Origin: VRUE01 sp963715625
GTDB lineage: Bacteria; Actinomycetota; Thermoleophilia; Solirubrobacterales; 70-9
NCBI GenBank assembly: GCA_963715625.1
Contig: OY970260.1
Location: forward strand, 496,001-560,000
Length of the DNA stretch: 64,000 nt
Direction of reading: 5' to 3'
The number at the start of each line of letters is the position of its first letter. Position 1 is the stretch's first letter. The translations under genes and the position numbers were made by a program. The notes under the pieces are model-generated. The model did no database searches, was not told the origin of the DNA, and saw only the letters and a list, made by a program, of their open reading frames with translations. Positions 40,677 to 49,790 of the stretch are shown one piece after another.

Positions 40677-40771
40677 GGGGAGGGTTGGTTCCCTCCCGAA
40701 CTGGCGGATACTCAAAACGACGCGCTAATTAGCGCGTCGTTTGTCAGGGCGGGAGGGAACCAACCCTCCCC
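40677..40771 (+). repeat. 95-bp element with conserved internal strands (family 2, copy 2)
   Basis: Outer arms of 22 bp are perfect (40677-40698, 40750-40771). The conserved strands AACTGGCGGATACTCA (40699-40714) and GTCAGGG (40743-40749) are identical to copy 1. The inner part is a perfect 28-bp palindrome (40715-40742). Lies between the truA and rplQ stops. No T-run on either side. Confidence 0.9.
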
Positions 40772-40779
40772 GTCCCTAG

Positions 40780-41133
40780 CTAGACCAACTCGAGATAGAC
40801 CATCTCAGTCGAATCCGACTTCCTCGGGCCCAACTTGACGATCCGCGTGTACCCCCCAGGCCGCTCCACATACCGCGGCGCGACCTCCTCAAACAGCTTG
40901 TGCACGATGAACTTGTCGTTGTGCAGCGTCGCCAGCGCCTGTCGCCGCGCGTGCAGGTCACCACGCTTGGCGAGCGTGATCAGCTGCTCGACCTCGGGCT
41001 TGACCGCCTTCGCCTTGGCCTGGCTGGTCTTGATTCGCTCGTGGTCGATCAGCTGCTTGCAGAGGTTCGAGAGCAGGGCCTCGCGATGCGCCGCGTCCCG
41101 ACTCAGCTTGTTTCGCTTCTTGCGGTGGCGCAT
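40780..41133 (-). CDS. rplQ: 50S ribosomal protein L17
   Basis: 117 residues. RHRKKRNKLSRDAAHREALLSNL is the conserved L17 start, and LFEEVAPRYVERPGGYTRIVKLGPRKSD the C-terminal core. It binds the polypeptide exit region of the large subunit. Last gene of the operon; 19 bases separate it from rpoA. Confidence 0.97.
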   Translation of the reverse strand: MRHRKKRNKLSRDAAHREALLSNLCKQLIDHERIKTSQAKAKAVKPEVEQLITLAKRGDLHARRQALATLHNDKFIVHKLFEEVAPRYVERPGGYTRIVKLGPRKSDSTEMVYLELV

Positions 41134-41152
41134 GGCGCGATCGGCTCCCCGC

Positions 41153-42133
41153 TCAGTCTCCCTGGAGGTCGAGACCGCGGCCGTGCAGGGTCTCGATCAC
41201 TTCCTCGATCGACTTCTGCCCGAAGTTGGGGATGGCGTTCAGCTCCGAGCGCGTCTTGCGCACCAGGTCGCCAACCGTCTGCACCCCCGCCCGCTTCAGG
41301 CAGTTGTAGGAGCGGACGCCGAGCTCGAGCTCCTCGATCAGGATCTCGTCGAGGCCGTTGTTGGCGGCCGCACCGTCGCCGGCCGGACCGGCGATCACAT
41401 CCGGCGAGTGGACCGGGACCGGGTCGCGCGCAGTCAGCTCTTCGACCCGGTCGGCGTCGGTGAAGATCGCCAGGCTCTTGATCAGGATCTCGGAGGCCTC
41501 GCGCAGGGCGGCACCGGGCTCGATTGAGCCGTCGGTCTCCAGCTCGAGCGTCAGCTTGTCGAAATCGGTCCGCTGCCCAACGCGGGCGGTCGCCACCGAG
41601 TAGGAGGCACGCCGGATCGGCGAGAAGATCGAGTCGATAGGGATCACGCCGATCGGCTGCTCGTCGGTCTTGTTCTCCTCGGCCGGCGAGTAGCCGCGGC
41701 CGCGGCCAATCGTCAGATAGATCTCGAGCTTGGTTTTCTTCTCGAGCGTCGCGATCGGCGTCTCGGGGTTGAGGATCTCGACGCCGGAGGGCAGGTCGAT
41801 GTCCTTTGCCTTCACCTCGCCGGGACCGGAGGCCACCAACGGCGCCTCGACCTCGTCGGCATCGGTGTGCATGCGGACCACGAGGTCCTTGAGGTTGAGG
41901 ACGATGTCGGTGACGTCCTCCTTGACGCCCGGCACGGTGGAGAACTCGTGCGCGACGCCCTCGATGCGGACGCTCGTGATCGCCGCGCCGCCCAGGGAGG
42001 AGAGCAAAACGCGGCGCAGGCTGTTGCCGAAGGTGTAGCCGAAGCCCTTGTCAAGGGGCTCGATCGTGAAAGTGCCTCGGCGATCGTCAACCTGCTCTGA
42101 GGTGATGCGGGGGACCTGGAAGTCAGTGGTCAT
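41153..42133 (-). CDS. rpoA: RNA polymerase alpha subunit
   Basis: 326 residues. The N-terminal dimerisation domain includes FTIEPLDKGFGYTFGNSLRRVLLSSLGGAAITSVRI. The C-terminal DNA and activator-binding domain has GVRSYNCLKRAGVQTVGDLV and the helix-hairpin AIPNFGQKSIEEV. Both domains are complete. Position between rpsD and rplQ is standard. Confidence 0.98.
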   Translation of the reverse strand: MTTDFQVPRITSEQVDDRRGTFTIEPLDKGFGYTFGNSLRRVLLSSLGGAAITSVRIEGVAHEFSTVPGVKEDVTDIVLNLKDLVVRMHTDADEVEAPLVASGPGEVKAKDIDLPSGVEILNPETPIATLEKKTKLEIYLTIGRGRGYSPAEENKTDEQPIGVIPIDSIFSPIRRASYSVATARVGQRTDFDKLTLELETDGSIEPGAALREASEILIKSLAIFTDADRVEELTARDPVPVHSPDVIAGPAGDGAAANNGLDEILIEELELGVRSYNCLKRAGVQTVGDLVRKTRSELNAIPNFGQKSIEEVIETLHGRGLDLQGD

Positions 42134-42172
42134 GAGTTCCTTACGTATGGGTGTTTCAGAAACGGGTTCCGG

Positions 42173-42793
42173 TTACTTGGAGTACAGCTCGACGATCAGC
42201 TGCTCCTGGACCGGTGCCGAGATCTCCGCGCGCTCGGGATAGCGCAGGACCTTGGCGGTAAGGGAGTCGTGATCGGCCTGGAGCCAGGCCGGCACGGTCG
42301 AGACGAGCTCGGTCGCCTTGCGAATGGTGTCGCCGGCGGTTGAGCTCGATTTGATCGAGATCACGTCTTCGGGTCGTACTTGGTAGGAGGGGATGTCGAC
42401 GCGGCGCCCGTTGATCAGCCAGTGGCCGTGACGGATCAGCTGGCGGGCCTGGCGCCGCGAGGCGGCGAAGCCGAGGCGAACCAGCACGTTGTCGAAGCGC
42501 GACTCGAGCAGGCGCAGGAGGTTCTCGCCGGTGACGCCCTCCTGACGCGAGGCCTTGTCGTAGTAGGCGCGGAACTGTTTCTCCAGCACCTGGTAGTAGC
42601 GGCGCGTCTTCTGCTTCTCGCGCAGCTGCACCCGGTACTCGGACTGGCGCATCCGGCCGCGGCCATGCTCGCCGGGCGGGTAGGAGCGGCGCTCGACCCC
42701 GCACTTGTCGGTGAAGCAGCGCTCGCCCTTGAGGAAGAGCTTCTGACCCTCGCGGCGGCACTGCTTGCACTGGGGAGCGGTATCGCGGGCCAT
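42173..42793 (-). CDS. rpsD: 30S ribosomal protein S4
   Basis: 206 residues. Primary 16S rRNA binder. The N-terminus contains cysteines in CKQCRREG and RCFTDKCGVER, so this is the zinc-type (C+) form. The S4 RNA-binding domain reads NVLVRLGFAASRRQARQLIRHGHWLINGRRVDIPSY. The ATG is two bases from the rpsK stop. Full length. Confidence 0.97.
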   Translation of the reverse strand: MARDTAPQCKQCRREGQKLFLKGERCFTDKCGVERRSYPPGEHGRGRMRQSEYRVQLREKQKTRRYYQVLEKQFRAYYDKASRQEGVTGENLLRLLESRFDNVLVRLGFAASRRQARQLIRHGHWLINGRRVDIPSYQVRPEDVISIKSSSTAGDTIRKATELVSTVPAWLQADHDSLTAKVLRYPERAEISAPVQEQLIVELYSK

Positions 42794-42795
42794 CG

Positions 42796-43197
42796 CTATA
42801 CCCTCCGCCGCTTCTTCGGCCGGCAGCCGTTGTGGGCCTGTGGCGAGACGTCCTTGACCGTGGTCACGTCGAGCCCGGCGGCCTGCAGCGAGCGAATCGC
42901 CGTCTCCCGGCCCGAGCCGGCGCCCTTGGCGAAGACCTCGACCTTCTCGAGGCCGTGTTCCATGCCCTTCTTGGCGGCGGCATCGGCCGTCACCTGGGCG
43001 GCGAACGGCGTCGACTTGCGGGAGCCTTTGAACCCGGCCGAACCGGCCGACTCCCAGGCGATCACGTTGCCGTCGGTGTCGGTGAGGGTGACGATCGTGT
43101 TGTTGAAGGAAGTCTTGATGTGCGCCTGCCCGTAGGTGACGTTCTTCTTGACGCGGCGCCGGGAGCGCCCCTTGGCGGGTTTTTTCGCTGCTGCCAT
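42796..43197 (-). CDS. rpsK: 30S ribosomal protein S11
   Basis: 133 residues; platform protein of the small subunit near the E site. GQAHIKTSFNNTIVTLTDTDGNVIAWESAG and GSGRETAIRSLQAAGLDV are the S11 blocks, and the end GCRPKKRRRV is conserved. It begins with a basic lead (KKPAKGRSRRRVKKN). Tight spacing with rpsM and rpsD. Confidence 0.97.
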   Translation of the reverse strand: MAAAKKPAKGRSRRRVKKNVTYGQAHIKTSFNNTIVTLTDTDGNVIAWESAGSAGFKGSRKSTPFAAQVTADAAAKKGMEHGLEKVEVFAKGAGSGRETAIRSLQAAGLDVTTVKDVSPQAHNGCRPKKRRRV

Positions 43198-43206
43198 CCG
43201 CTGTCC

Positions 43207-43590
43207 CTACTTCGGCGTCGGCGCCTTGCGCTTGCCCGCGACGCTCATCCGGCGCGGGCCCTTGCGACCGCGCGCGTTGGTCTTGGTCCGCTGGCCGCGG
43301 ACGGGCAGGCCGCGGCGGTGGCGCAGGCCGCGGTAGGAGCCGATCTCCATCAGCCGTTTGACGTTCTGGGAGCGCTCGCGCCGCAGGTCGCCCTCGACCT
43401 CGAGCTGCTCGACCGCCTCGCGCAGGCGCATGACCTCGTCCTCGGTCAGGTCTTTGACCATCGTGTCCGGGTCGATCTTGGCCTGCTCGAGGATCTTCTG
43501 GGCCGTCGAGCGACCGATCCCGAAGATGTAGGTGAGCCCGATTTCGACCCGCTTGCCGACCGGGATGTTCACTCCTGCGATGCGTGCCAT
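43207..43590 (-). CDS. rpsM: 30S ribosomal protein S13
   Basis: 127 residues; head protein contacting the large subunit and P-site tRNA. ARIAGVNIPVGKRVEIGLTYIFGIGRSTAQ is the conserved start. Near the end GLRHRRGLPVRGQRTKTNAR is the tRNA-contact region. Follows rpmJ by 15 bases. Confidence 0.97.
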   Translation of the reverse strand: MARIAGVNIPVGKRVEIGLTYIFGIGRSTAQKILEQAKIDPDTMVKDLTEDEVMRLREAVEQLEVEGDLRRERSQNVKRLMEIGSYRGLRHRRGLPVRGQRTKTNARGRKGPRRMSVAGKRKAPTPK

Positions 43591-43605
43591 CTCTGCCCCG
43601 CGCCT

Positions 43606-43719
43606 CTAGCCCTGCCGCTGCTTGTGTCGCGGGTTCTGGCAGATCACCAGGACCGCGCCGTTGCGGCGGATGATCTTGCACTTTTCGCACATCGGCTTTA
43701 CAGAAGCTCTGACCTTCAT
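43606..43719 (-). CDS. rpmJ: 50S ribosomal protein L36
   Basis: 37 residues, full length. KVRASVKPMCEKCKIIRRNG followed by VICQNPRHKQRQG gives the zinc ribbon C11, C14, C27 and H32. GGAG lies just ahead of the ATG. It is the first intact gene after the penicillin acylase pseudogene; in related operons infA directly precedes it, but here infA is missing. Confidence 0.96.
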   Translation of the reverse strand: MKVRASVKPMCEKCKIIRRNGAVLVICQNPRHKQRQG

Positions 43720-44069
43720 CGCTCCGGGTCTCGTATCGACTACAGGACTCCTGCACGTCCCAGGAGTTGGACGGCAGGCACCAACTTTCGGCCCGGTGGG
43801 CCGACGCAGAAAGATAGCAGGGGACGTTCCTCGAGGCGGGGTGGGTTTGGAGACCCGGGGTGCCCCGGGTCTCTCTCCACACGCTCCGAGGCACGGAGAA
43901 GCTTCGGATGCGGAGTGCCAGTTCCGGCCGACCCCGCACCACCGGCGCGTTCTCGGACCCGGGCGTGCCTGAAGCTGGGGCGTTACGACCGGAGGCGCCT
44001 CGGTTGCGGGGGCTGCCGCGATACGGACGCTTGCAGGAGGCGTCGGTACCCCCTCCCCACCACCACCCC
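43720..44069. other. 350-bp non-coding gap rich in hairpins
   Basis: No gene is seen between the end of the penicillin acylase and rpmJ. It has several hairpins: GAGACCCGGGG-TG-CCCCGGGTCTC (about 43851-43874, 11-bp stem), CGGCCC-GGT-GGGCCG, ACTCCTG/CAGGAGT, and GGCTGCCGCG/CGCGGCAGCC, which overlaps the pseudogene end. No copy of the numbered element families is recognised. A promoter for rpmJ-rpsM onward may lie here, but no clear boxes are seen. Confidence 0.6.
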
Positions 44070-46702
44070 CTACCGCGGCAGCCTCTGAGTCAGGGTGACG
44101 ACCTGCTGGAACGTCGGGCGGTTCTGGAAGGGGAAGGGGCCCAGTTCCACGCCGGAGGTCACCGTGGGCCGGTTTTGGTCGAAGCAGGACGGCTGTGGGC
44201 TGGGGGCACATTTGCCGTTGCCGCCCCCGTACATCGCCGCCGGGGTGACCTTCAGGGCCTGGGCGAGGCTGCGCTGGAGGGCCTTGCGGCAGCGCTTCTT
44301 GGAGCCTTTGCCGCAGTAGATGCGGCTGTAGGCGCCTTTCGGCTTGCGGGCCGAAGAGGGTGCGCAGGTCCTTGGAGACGTAGCCCCACCAGCCGTCGAA
44401 GAAATCCGGTTCGGTGGGAGAGCCGCCGGTGTGGTCGCCGACCTTGAGCATCCCCTCGAGCAGTTCGAAGGCCTCGCTGCCGAGCGACGGCTTGAACTCC
44501 GCGGCGACCAGCTTCGGCCACCAGGCGTCCATCAGCTCTATCGCCGGGGTTTCCTCGTCGACGCCGTCGCGGTTGAGGTCGCGCCGGTGCGCGCCCGCTT
44601 TCTGCCAGGTGCGCAAAGTGGCCAGCGCCTTGCGCAGGGCCGGCTGCTTGGGCTTGCCGACGGCATCGAAGATGGTCGGCAGCAGCCTGTAGCCGCGCAG
44701 GTCCTGGGTCGCCGGTTCCTCCATCGCCTTCACGAGCTGGGCGATCGTCATCCGGCGCTTGCCCTTCGTGCCGGCCCGCACCTTGTCGGTGATCATCTGC
44801 GACCGGAACAGCGGGCCGTAGGCGTACTGGTCGTCGGCGGCGCCCCATCCCGGCGCCTGCTTGTTGTTCCAGGAGACGAGGGAGTCCGGGTCGACCGCCT
44901 GCGGGTGCTTGGCGAAGGGCAGGTACTCGGCGGTCCGGCTCGCGGGCTTGAAGCCCTTCCAGTCGAACTCGCCGGTGCCGAGGACCGGGAAGTCGGGCGA
45001 GGTGCCCTGCCGCTGGGGCATCGCTCCCGAGAGGGCGTAGGCGATGTGCTCGGAGTCGACGTAGGCCCAGTTGAAGAGGAAGTTGATGTTGGAGACCGCC
45101 TTCTTGAAGGCGGACGGCCCGGTGAGGAAGCCGGGTTCGTTGAGCTGGCCGAAGCCGACCACCGACTCGACCTCGTGGAAGTAGGTGCTGCGCTGGCGCG
45201 CGAAGGCGACTGGGCGGCCCCCCACCTTGCCGCGGGCGAAGACGATCCCGTGCACGGTGCGGTAGGCGGTCAGCGTCTGCGACCCGGCTTCGGTCGAGTC
45301 GATCGCGTTCGGCGTCCAGCTCTCGGCCTTCTCGAGCTTTTCCATCGGCCTGCACTTGCCGCGGTAGCGGTAGCTGGAACTTGCCCTGGCAGAGCACCTC
45401 GGCGAAGGTGTCGACGTTGTCGGAGGTCGCCGTCGTGGCGCTCCAGGCGTAGTCGCGCCCGTGCCCGAGCAGGACGTAGAGGTTGATCCCGGGGAAGGAG
45501 GCGCCGCGCGCGTCGATGCCGGGGCCGTGCAGGTCCTCCTCCACCAGGATCTGCGGCACGAAGTAGCCGACCTGGGGACCCATCACGGCAAGCGGGTGCC
45601 CGCTCGCCGAGTTCTTGGCGGAGACCAGCTCCCAGTTGGAGGCGTGGCCCGCCTCCTGGAGCGCGTGCCCGATCGCGTGGCCGAAGCTGGCGGATCCGGC
45701 GGTGGCCCCGCCTGAGGCGGTTGCGATCGCCGTCTCGCGCACCGAGCCCCGGTCCGGCAGCGCCAGGCCGCGCTTGGCGAAGGCGCTGCGGGTCTCGTAG
45801 GGGAAGCGCTCGGAGATCGTCGTCGGGGCCTCCGGGTCGTTCTTGGAGCGGAAGCCGAGCCAGGCGTTGCGGCCCGCCTTGGGACCGAAGCGGTCGACGA
45901 AGGCCTGCATCGCCAGCGCCGAGCCAAGCTCATTGCCACCCCCGCGGCCGAAGATGCCGCCGACGAGCGAGGCGATCGCAACCACGTCGGTCGGCTTCCA
46001 GGCTTCGATCGGCTTGTTGAGGAGGGCATACTCGCCGGGCCTCAGGGCGGGATCGGCAACGGCGGCGGCGATGTAGGCGTTGATCCCGTCGACGTAGCCC
46101 TGCACGTCTTCGAGCGCCTGCTGCCCCGCCTGGCCGTAGAGCCTCGGCGCCAGGTCGAGCTGCTTCTGCAGGTCGGCTTCGGTGTAGGGGGCGAAACCCC
46201 ACTGGGTGGCATCCGCTTCCGCGTTGGAGCCGCCGAGGAACGAGGCGAGCTCGGCGCGCCCGGTGTGGCGCAGCACGTCCATCAGGAAGAGCCGGTCGGC
46301 GGCACCGGCGTAGCCGGCGCCGAACATCGTGTCGCCGCGGCGCTCGCCGTAGATGTGCGGCACCCCGTAGGCGGAGTCGCGGACGATCGTCACTCCCGGC
46401 CGCGGTTCGATCGTCGAGGCGACTTCGCCGGGCGGGACGCCGAAGGTCGCGTCCTTGAAGTAACCGGAGACCCCCGCGTCGGTCAGCGTGGGCGAGCCGT
46501 AGACGAGGTCTTCGTAGAGCGGCTGCTGGTCGGCGAAGTGCGGCGGAATCGCACCGGTGCCGCGGAAGGCGAAGATCTCGGAGAGTGTGTCGAGCCCGTT
46601 CTCGCCGGGCGGCAGGACGTTGCGGAAGCCGCCCGCGTCGTTCGTGCCATAAGGCTGCACCGCCCCGGGCGCAGGGGACACTCCCAATGAGACGATCAGC
46701 AA
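44070..46702 (-). pseudogene. penicillin acylase family protein (two frameshifts)
   Basis: Ntn-hydrolase related to penicillin G acylase, normally about 870 residues with a signal peptide. The N-terminal part (RDSAYGVPHIYGERRGDTMFGAGY and the catalytic-serine region SAKNSASGHPLAVMGPQVGY) is in one frame. Near 45370-45380 it shifts frame (YRYRGKCRPMEKLEKAESW onward). In a GGG run near 44347-44351 it shifts again to KGAYSRIYCGKGSKKRCRKA and ends at 44070. No ATG or GTG precedes the signal-like RRVLTLSLLIVSLGVSPAPGA, where the codon before it is ACG. It occupies the usual place of infA. Errors or decay are both possible. Confidence 0.85.
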
Positions 46703-46745
46703 CGAGAGTGTCAGTACACGACGCGTAGGAAAAGCGTAGCGCTAT

Positions 46746-46907
46746 GAGCCCGTCTCAAAACCCGCGTGTGCGACTGGCGAGCGCCGGACCGAGCGGGGCA
46801 AGGACGCAGGGAGGCCTAATGGCAGAGCCATTTGGCCGACCGAGGACGCCGCCCCGCGAAGTGTGTCCGCCGCCGCCAGGCGTGCGCGGGGGTTTTGAGA
46901 CGGGCTC
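46746..46907 (-). repeat. 162-bp intergenic element (family 4, copy map-acylase)
   Basis: Outer arms GAGCCCGTCTCAAAACC/GGTTTTGAGACGGGCTC (46746-46762, 46891-46907). The 5' arm on the transcribed strand begins at the last base of the map stop codon. Core motifs on the minus strand are GCGTCCTCGG, an inner ATGGC/GCCAT hairpin and CCCTGCGTCCTTGCCC, shared with the 51.6 and 55.9 kb copies. Confidence 0.85.
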
Positions 46908-47665
46908 TAAGCCTCTTCGTGCCAGGGGGTGAGGATCCGCGGACCGTTCGCCGTCACGGCCACCGTGAACTCGAAGTGCGCGGCGAGCGAGCCGTCGTCG
47001 GAGTAGACGGCCCAGCCGTCGTCCCCCATCCGCACCAGCGCCCCGCCGGCGTTGACCATCGGCTCGATCGCCAGCACCGTCCCCTCCTCCAGCAGCGGGC
47101 CCTTGCCGGCCGTGCCGAAATTGGGGACCTGCGGCTCTTCGTGCATCTCCCGGCCGATCCCGTGGCCGACCAGGGTGCGGATGATCGAGAGGCCCTCGAT
47201 CTCCACCGCTCGCTGGATCGCGGCTGAGACGTCCCCCAGCCGGTTGCCGGGCTGCATCTGCTCGACCCCCGCGAACAGCGCGCCCTTGGTGACGTCAAGC
47301 AGCTTGCGCGCTCCCTCGTCGACCGCCCCGATCGGCAGGGTCATCGCAGCGTCTGCGACCCAGCCGTCCTTGATCACGCCGATGTCGACCGTTAGCACGT
47401 CACCCCGCTTCAACTCGTAGGAGCCGGGGATCCCGTGCACGACCATCGAGTTGGGTGAGGCGCAGATCGACCCGGGGAAGCCACGGTAGCCCTTGAAGGC
47501 GGGCTCGGCGCCCTGCGAGCGGATCAGCTTCTCGGCAGCCGTGTCGAGCTCTGCCGTGGTGACGCCAGGGCGCGCCTTGGCCGCGAGCATGTGCAGGCAG
47601 CGGACGAGGATCTCCCCGGCCGCGGCCATCTTGTCGACCTGCTCCGGCGTCTTGCGGACGATCAT
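46907..47665 (-). CDS. map: methionine aminopeptidase, type I
   Basis: 252 residues. Removes the initiator methionine. Metal ligands are visible in LTVDIGVIKDGWVADAAMTLPIG (two aspartates), VGHGIGREMHEEPQVPNFG (histidine), LAIEPMVNAGG and AAHFEFTVAVT (glutamates). No N-terminal zinc finger. ATG 47665 is used; a GTG three codons upstream is possible. 23 bases follow the adk stop. Confidence 0.95.
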   Translation of the reverse strand: MIVRKTPEQVDKMAAAGEILVRCLHMLAAKARPGVTTAELDTAAEKLIRSQGAEPAFKGYRGFPGSICASPNSMVVHGIPGSYELKRGDVLTVDIGVIKDGWVADAAMTLPIGAVDEGARKLLDVTKGALFAGVEQMQPGNRLGDVSAAIQRAVEIEGLSIIRTLVGHGIGREMHEEPQVPNFGTAGKGPLLEEGTVLAIEPMVNAGGALVRMGDDGWAVYSDDGSLAAHFEFTVAVTANGPRILTPWHEEA

Positions 47666-47688
47666 TCGGTACACGCTAGTGGCCGAGG

Positions 47689-48369
47689 TCAGATGGCCTC
47701 GTCGGCCTCGAGGCGCAGCGTTGCCAGGGTCCGCCGGATCTCGTCGGCGACGGCGTCGGGAGAGGCCGCGCCGTCGATCCGCCGCAGCAGACCCTGCCCG
47801 TCGTAGTGCTCGATCAGGGGCGCGGTCTTGGCGTGGTACTGCTCGAGCCGGTGGCGGATCACCTCGGGCTTGTCGTCGTCGCGGACGATCAGCTCCGAGC
47901 CATCGATGTCGCAGACGCCATCCTGCCGGGGGGGGTTGAAGTCGGCGTGGAAGACGTGGCCGTTCTCGACGCAGGTCCGGCGCCCGCCCAGCCGGCGCAC
48001 CACCGCGTCGTCGTCGACGTCGATCAGCAGCACCGCAGTCAGCTCGCGACCCAGCTCGGCCAGCTTCGCGGCGAGCGCATCGGCCTGCGGGGCGGTGCGC
48101 GGGAAGCCGTCGAGGATGAAGCCGTCGGCCGCCTCGGCAGAGTCGATCCGCTGGCCGATCATGCCGACGATCACCTCGTCGGGCACCAGGTCGCCGCGGT
48201 CCATGTACTCCTTCGCGGCCCGGCCGAGCTCCGTCCCCTCGCGGACCGCCGCCCGCAGGATGTCGCCGGTGGCCCAGTAGGGCAGCTCCAGGTCGGCTTG
48301 CAGCCGCTCCCCCTGCGTCCCCTTCCCGCTGCCGGGAGGCCCGAGAAGAACGAGATTGAGCTCAGCCAT
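47689..48369 (-). CDS. adk: adenylate kinase
   Basis: 226 residues. Interconverts AMP, ATP and ADP. P-loop GPPGSGKGTQ near the start, DGFPRT in the AMP-binding core, and a LID region (RTCVENGHVFHADFNPPRQDGVCDIDG) with two cysteines, so zinc binding by a full four-ligand set is unclear. Long LID type. A family 4 element separates it from secY. Confidence 0.96.
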   Translation of the reverse strand: MAELNLVLLGPPGSGKGTQGERLQADLELPYWATGDILRAAVREGTELGRAAKEYMDRGDLVPDEVIVGMIGQRIDSAEAADGFILDGFPRTAPQADALAAKLAELGRELTAVLLIDVDDDAVVRRLGGRRTCVENGHVFHADFNPPRQDGVCDIDGSELIVRDDDKPEVIRHRLEQYHAKTAPLIEHYDGQGLLRRIDGAASPDAVADEIRRTLATLRLEADEAI

Positions 48370-48381
48370 TTTTCTCTCTTT

Positions 48382-48518
48382 GAAATTGATTTGAGAGCCC
48401 GAAAATCAAGCAGATCGGGGGATGCAGGGAGGCCGAGGAGGGGAGCGCACTTGTTAGTGCGTGACCCGACGAGGCCGACCGAAGACCCCGATATGCGCCG
48501 ATTTGCAGGGCTCTCAAA
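48382..48518 (-). repeat. intergenic element (family 4, copy secY-adk)
   Basis: Arms TTTGAGAGCCC/GGGCTCTCAAA (48508-48518, 48390-48400) begin one base after the secY stop codon. Pairing continues outward through GAAAT/ATTTC and inward through AAATC and ATCGGGG. The centre has GCGCACT-TGTT-AGTGCGT and the core words GGTCTTCGGTCGGCC and GGCCTCCCTGCATCC, variants of the other family 4 copies. The adk Shine-Dalgarno lies just outside. Confidence 0.8.
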
Positions 48519-49790
48519 CTATTTCAGGAAGCCCTCGTAGTTCCTCATCATCAGCTGCGCCTCGAGCTGCTTCACCGTTTCCAGCGCGACGCCGATCACG
48601 ATCAGGATCGAGGTGCCGCCGAAGGCGAAGTTGGCTGCCGTCTGGCTGAGCAGGATCGTCGGCAGCGCCGCCACCGCGCCGAGGTAGAGCGCGCCGGGGA
48701 AGGTCAGCCGCGAGAGGATGCGGTCGAGATATTCGGCGGTTGGCCGCCCCGGCCGCACGCCGGGGATGAAGCCGCCGTATTTCTTCAGGTTGTCGGCCTG
48801 GTCGACCGGGTTGAAGGTGACCGCCGTGTAGAAGTAGGTGAAGATGACGATGAAGAAGACCTCGCCGGCCACGTAGGCCCAGCTGCTCGGGCTGAAGAAC
48901 GCGGCGAAGTCGAGAGCCGCGGGCGTGTTCAGGAGCTGGCCGATGGTCGGCGGGAAGGCCATGATCGACGCGGCGAAGATCACCGGGATGACGCCGGCCA
49001 TGTTGACCCGCAGCGGCAGGTAGGTGGACCCGCCCGAGGTCATTTTGCGGCCGACGACGCGTTTCGCGTACTGAACCGGGATGCGGCGCTGGCCCTCCTG
49101 GACGAAGACGATCGCAACGATCACCGCGAGCGCGAGGAAGGGCATCATCACGACGAAGACCTGGTCGGGGTTGTTCCACCAGGCGCTGAGCCCCTGTGGC
49201 AGTTCGGACACGATCGAGGCGAAGATCATCAGCGAGATGCCGTTGCCGATGCCGCGCTGGGTGATCAGCTCGCCGAACCACATCAGCAGCGTGCAGCCGG
49301 CCGTGAGCGCAATCACGATCAGCAGGGTCTCGCCGCCGGAGAGGTTGCCGATCGCGTTGTTGTTCGCTTCCCGGCCGAACGACTGGAATAGGTACACGTA
49401 GCCGAACGACTGGCCGAAGGCCAGGCCGACCGTGAGGTAGCGGGTGTACTGGGTGATCTTCTGCTGGCCGACCTCGCCTTCTTTCTGCAGCTTCTCCAGC
49501 GAAGGCACAACGACGGTCAGCAGCTGCAGGATGATCGAGGCCGTGATGTAGGGCATGATCCCCAGGGCGAAGAGCGAGAGCCGCGAGAGGCTTCCTCCCG
49601 AGAAGGTGTTGAGGAGGTTGAGGATGCCGCCGCCGCCGAAGTTGCTCTCCAGTTCCTTCACCGCTTCGATGTCGACGCCCGGAGCTGGGATGTAGGCGCC
49701 GAGCCGGTAGAGCAGAAGCATCGCCGCGGTGAAGGCGAGCTTCTTGCGAATCTCGGCGACGCTGAATGCGTTCGCAATGGTCTGGAGCAT
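48519..49790 (-). CDS. secY: protein translocase subunit SecY
   Basis: 423 residues, ten membrane helices; forms the Sec channel. KKLAFTAAMLLLYRLGAYIPAPG is helix 1, FSGGSLSRLSLFALGIMPYITASIILQLL the plug and helix 2 region, and TQRGIGNGISLMIFASIV a SecY signature. ATG overlaps the rplO stop (TAATG). Complete. Confidence 0.97.
   Translation of the reverse strand: MLQTIANAFSVAEIRKKLAFTAAMLLLYRLGAYIPAPGVDIEAVKELESNFGGGGILNLLNTFSGGSLSRLSLFALGIMPYITASIILQLLTVVVPSLEKLQKEGEVGQQKITQYTRYLTVGLAFGQSFGYVYLFQSFGREANNNAIGNLSGGETLLIVIALTAGCTLLMWFGELITQRGIGNGISLMIFASIVSELPQGLSAWWNNPDQVFVVMMPFLALAVIVAIVFVQEGQRRIPVQYAKRVVGRKMTSGGSTYLPLRVNMAGVIPVIFAASIMAFPPTIGQLLNTPAALDFAAFFSPSSWAYVAGEVFFIVIFTYFYTAVTFNPVDQADNLKKYGGFIPGVRPGRPTAEYLDRILSRLTFPGALYLGAVAALPTILLSQTAANFAFGGTSILIVIGVALETVKQLEAQLMMRNYEGFLK

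Noticed and set aside
46703..46906. infA hidden in the gap between map and the acylase
   Set aside because: The gap is filled by a family 4 element, and no frame shows the IF-1 OB-fold sequence.
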